Origin: Temnopleurus reevesii
Lineage: Eukaryota; Echinodermata; Echinoidea; Temnopleuroida; Temnopleuridae
Reading direction: 5' to 3'
DNA: 64,000 nt
Assembly (NCBI GenBank): GCA_036244855.1
Contig: BQKZ01000788.1
Location: 1-64,000, forward strand
The translations under genes were made by a program, and so were the position numbers. Shown piece after piece: positions 61,481 through 64,000 of this stretch (positions are counted from its first letter, which is position 1; every line of letters begins with the position of its first letter). The notes beneath the pieces are model-generated. The model saw only the letters and a list, made by a program, of their open reading frames with translations. It searched no databases and had not been told where the DNA came from.

Positions 61481-62575
61481 TTTTTTTTTATTGTTTCGGA
61501 TTATTTCGTCTTCCTATTCTCTCGATATAAAATGTTACTTCATCAATGTTATCCATTTTCCACATTCTTTTCCTGTCTATCTTATAATTGTTATTTAGTA
61601 TTTTCCCCTTATATTCCCTTTTTTCTGTATCCTTATGTGATCTATTGTTTTCCGCTCATTTATCCTTCTTCCTCTCTCTATGTCCTTATGTAATTTATTG
61701 TTGTTTACATTGTCACATTCATTTTTTGTCGATCCTATAATGTTAGTGATTGTTTTCTTCTTATTCATCCTTCATCATTGTCACTGAGTGTTTTATCTAT
61801 TATTATCTATCTCTTCACATTCATTTCTGTCTATTCTAATGATACTCACTAATTTCCCGTAATTTTCCTTCTTTTCTCTCTATCCTTATGTTCCTTATTG
61901 TTTTTATCATTTATTTTACCTTCTTTTTTTCTCTATTTGTATGCTATATATTATATTTGTTTTCCGATTATGTATCCTTCTTTTCCCTTTCTATCCTTAT
62001 GTTATTTATCATTTTCAGTTTATTTTCTCTTCTTTTCTCCTTTTGTTGTCCTTTTGTTATTTATTTTTATCTTCATTTTCATATTAATTTTCTGTCTACC
62101 CTAATGTTATTCACTGATTTCCACTAATTTTCCCTTCTTTTTTCTTTATCCTTATGTTATATATTGTTTTCCGCTTATATTATCCTTCTTTTCACTTTCT
62201 ATCCTCAAGCTATTTATCATTTTTAGTTTATTTCCTCTTCTTGCTAGCTCTACCCTTATGTTATGTATTACTTTCCCACATTAATTTCCTGTCTTTCCTG
62301 ATGTTATTCATAATTTTCCACTTATTTATCCTTCTTTTTTGTTCTATCAATATTCACTATTATCAATCTATCCACATTCTTTTTCTGCATGACGTTCCTA
62401 TTATAATGTTTCCAAAATTTTATCATTCATTTTCATTCTTTGTAATACATCTATCCACATTATTTTTCTGTCAATCCTATTTCTTTATATTACTTTACCA
62501 TTCTCCACTTACTTCTCCTTTTCTCTCTTTCCTTATGTTATTTATTTTCATCTCTATTATTCTCATCCATTTCGG
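61371..62575. repeat. Pyrimidine-rich degenerate tandem repeat, 1.2 kb
   Basis: Degenerate units of roughly 55-65 bp built around CTATCCTTATGTTATTTAT and CATTTTC/TCCTTCTTTT recur about twenty times. T+C dominate the plus strand. The Phe/Leu/Ser-rich frames (for example 62154-62591) are artefacts of this composition. Confidence 0.75.
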
Positions 62576-62853
62576 AAAATTGCCCATATGACGTCACAGA
62601 AACGCGTTCGAAAACACAGTTGCGTTTATACGGTCCCGATGATCGTGATTCTGCTAGAATCACGTTTCAAAACTCATCCGTTTCTGCATGCGTTTGGTGA
62701 TTGAGTTTTCAAACGCGTTTATATTTGAGGACCGTTATTATTTGTTTTTCAGTGTCAGATAGGTAATTATAACAAACAAAGATCGAATCGTCATAAAATA
62801 GAAACAGGAAAGAACGTTCCCCTTAATTGCGAATCGCGGAGTTATAGCCCTGG

Positions 62854-63090
62854 TAAAGGCCGAATCACACCTCAGTGGTTTCAGCCTGTACAGCCCAGCG
62901 TTTTGATATCTTAAAAACGCCCCCCTGGACGCACAGAGTGCGCGGATCAGACGTTAGACTTACGTTCGGCTTGCGCTCAAGGAGCGTACGCCGACCGTCA
63001 GTCCGCCGTATGACCTGCGTCCGGGAGTTTTTATTTTAAAAAACGCTGAGCTGACGCAGGCTAAAAACGCAAAGGTGTGAGTCGGCCTTA
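62854..63090. mobile_element. Palindromic MITE, family 1, copy B
   Basis: TAAAGGCCGAATCACACCT and AGGTGTGAGTCGGCCTTA are its inverted ends. Shares TTCGGCTTGCGCTCAA and CTGACGCAGGCTAAA with copy A at 2354-2603. No coding capacity. Confidence 0.7.
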
Positions 63091-64000
63091 CCGGATCCAG
63101 AAATAGTTTCGCGTGCGACTCAAGCAAATGTTTATACGTGCTATCAGCCTTTGTACACTTCATAATTTGCAATGCAAAGATTAAATACTAATTATCATAA
63201 TTCAGTCGCTCTCAATTGCATGTTTCACTCGTGACTATCATTTCAGTTTAAATTGGCAGTCATCCAACTTTCATCGATATGATTGTTATGACGGAATTGT
63301 TATCAATTTATCTGTATATTATATCTGTATAATATCAACAAATAACATTTGACACTCAATAATTCGGACGAACATCGGGAATAATGGCAATTATATGGAT
63401 AAGTTAAATCCAAATCGACTCAATTTGTTTAGCAATGCTTTAGGTCATACACTAAGTGGCTTACCGTGGGCCGACCCATTAGGGCACGATCCCGAGATAA
63501 CGAAGCGGCCGAGCGGGAAGGGTGATGGTAGGGGTGTCCATGGTAGGGCAATTGCATGGTTTTCAAACAGATCGTGAAAGTGATATTGTGTTAACACTTA
63601 TTGATGTTCTCATACAGAAGATTTTTTATTTCGAGAAGAGCTCAGGTGCACTTTCCTCTCATTTGTGGAATACAATGTTGTTGTCATTTCAAGACTCATG
63701 ATGTGTTTTGCTTAACGACTTGAAAATAAGGCTTTCATGTATATTTAAACCAATTATGGAGATATGGAAGGTGATATTTACTTGCCAAAATTTAAGGGCA
63801 CATGCCCCCTTCATGGATCCTGCCTTGCATCTGGCATTTAAGGCCGAATTTCCAGAATTCAAATTTTAAAATCTACCACTCAAAAGCGAGGAAGGCTGGG
63901 TTTCAGCTATTTCAGTCATATTGTAAACTGCAATTTAAACGGTTGTAATTGTAAGGGGTCCAAAGCCCCGTAGCACGCTACGGCAAATGGGAATGGGACG
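63091..64000. other. Intergenic end of window, nothing recognised
   Basis: AT-rich sequence; the 60-codon frame at 63395-63577 has no recognisable features. Confidence 0.5.

Noticed and set aside
61274..62591. Phe/Leu-rich frames resembling membrane proteins
   Set aside because: They are by-products of the T/C-rich tandem repeat; no charged loops or conserved motifs.

Overview
The window is AT-rich animal DNA with long introns, canonical GT/AG splice sites, tRNA-derived retroelements, many small foldback (MITE-like) transposons, microsatellites and long poly-C/poly-G tracts. The repeat style (GCGCTATA..ATTATT tails, GGGGCCTGTAACATAAAAG ends) and the intact Go-type G protein gene suggest a marine invertebrate deuterostome. 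A sea urchin or other echinoderm is my best guess, inferred from repeat style and not from any species-diagnostic gene.

Two protein genes can be reconstructed exon by exon, both on the minus strand. (1) A heterotrimeric G protein alpha subunit of the Go class runs from the start codon at 55233 to the stop at 23523. It has eight coding exons (118, 43, 142, 161, 129, 130, 154 and 188 nt), phase-consistent junctions and 354 residues, with N-terminal MGC and a C terminus ending GCGLY. It carries an unusual serine at the normally invariant switch II arginine after the catalytic glutamine, and a divergent helical domain. (2) Downstream, at 1585-3675, lies a three-exon gene for a cysteine-free, acidic secreted or ectodomain protein: a signal peptide followed by five N-glycosylation sequons. 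I do not recognise its family. A third, tentative item is a possible first exon on the plus strand at 50512, nested in intron 1 of the G alpha gene and preceded by two perfect CRE sites.

Layout: 0-4.3 kb, secreted-protein gene with retroelement tails and a GAA-repeat intron. 4.3-23.5 kb, no recognised gene: several MITEs, a ten-unit array of tRNA-Glu-like A-box half units (8.8-9.26 kb), purine-rich tracts (10.1-13.15 kb), a 26-copy 23-bp minisatellite (13.455-14.056 kb), tRNA-Gly-like fragments (14.8 and 15.2 kb) and a long featureless AT-rich stretch (17-22.8 kb). 23.5-55.2 kb, the G alpha gene, with MITEs in its introns and a 295-bp N gap at 38.53 kb. 55.2-57 kb, G alpha 5' flank. 57-64 kb, repeats: two nearly identical non-LTR reverse-transcriptase 3' ends, single-N assembly joins, a pyrimidine-rich degenerate tandem array and another palindromic MITE.

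The clearest candidates for follow-up are the divergent Go alpha with Ser206, the cysteine-free secreted protein, the array of A-box half-tRNA units, a 96-nt microRNA-like hairpin, and paired CRE sites recurring in the G alpha locus. Several duplications next to single N bases look like assembly artefacts.
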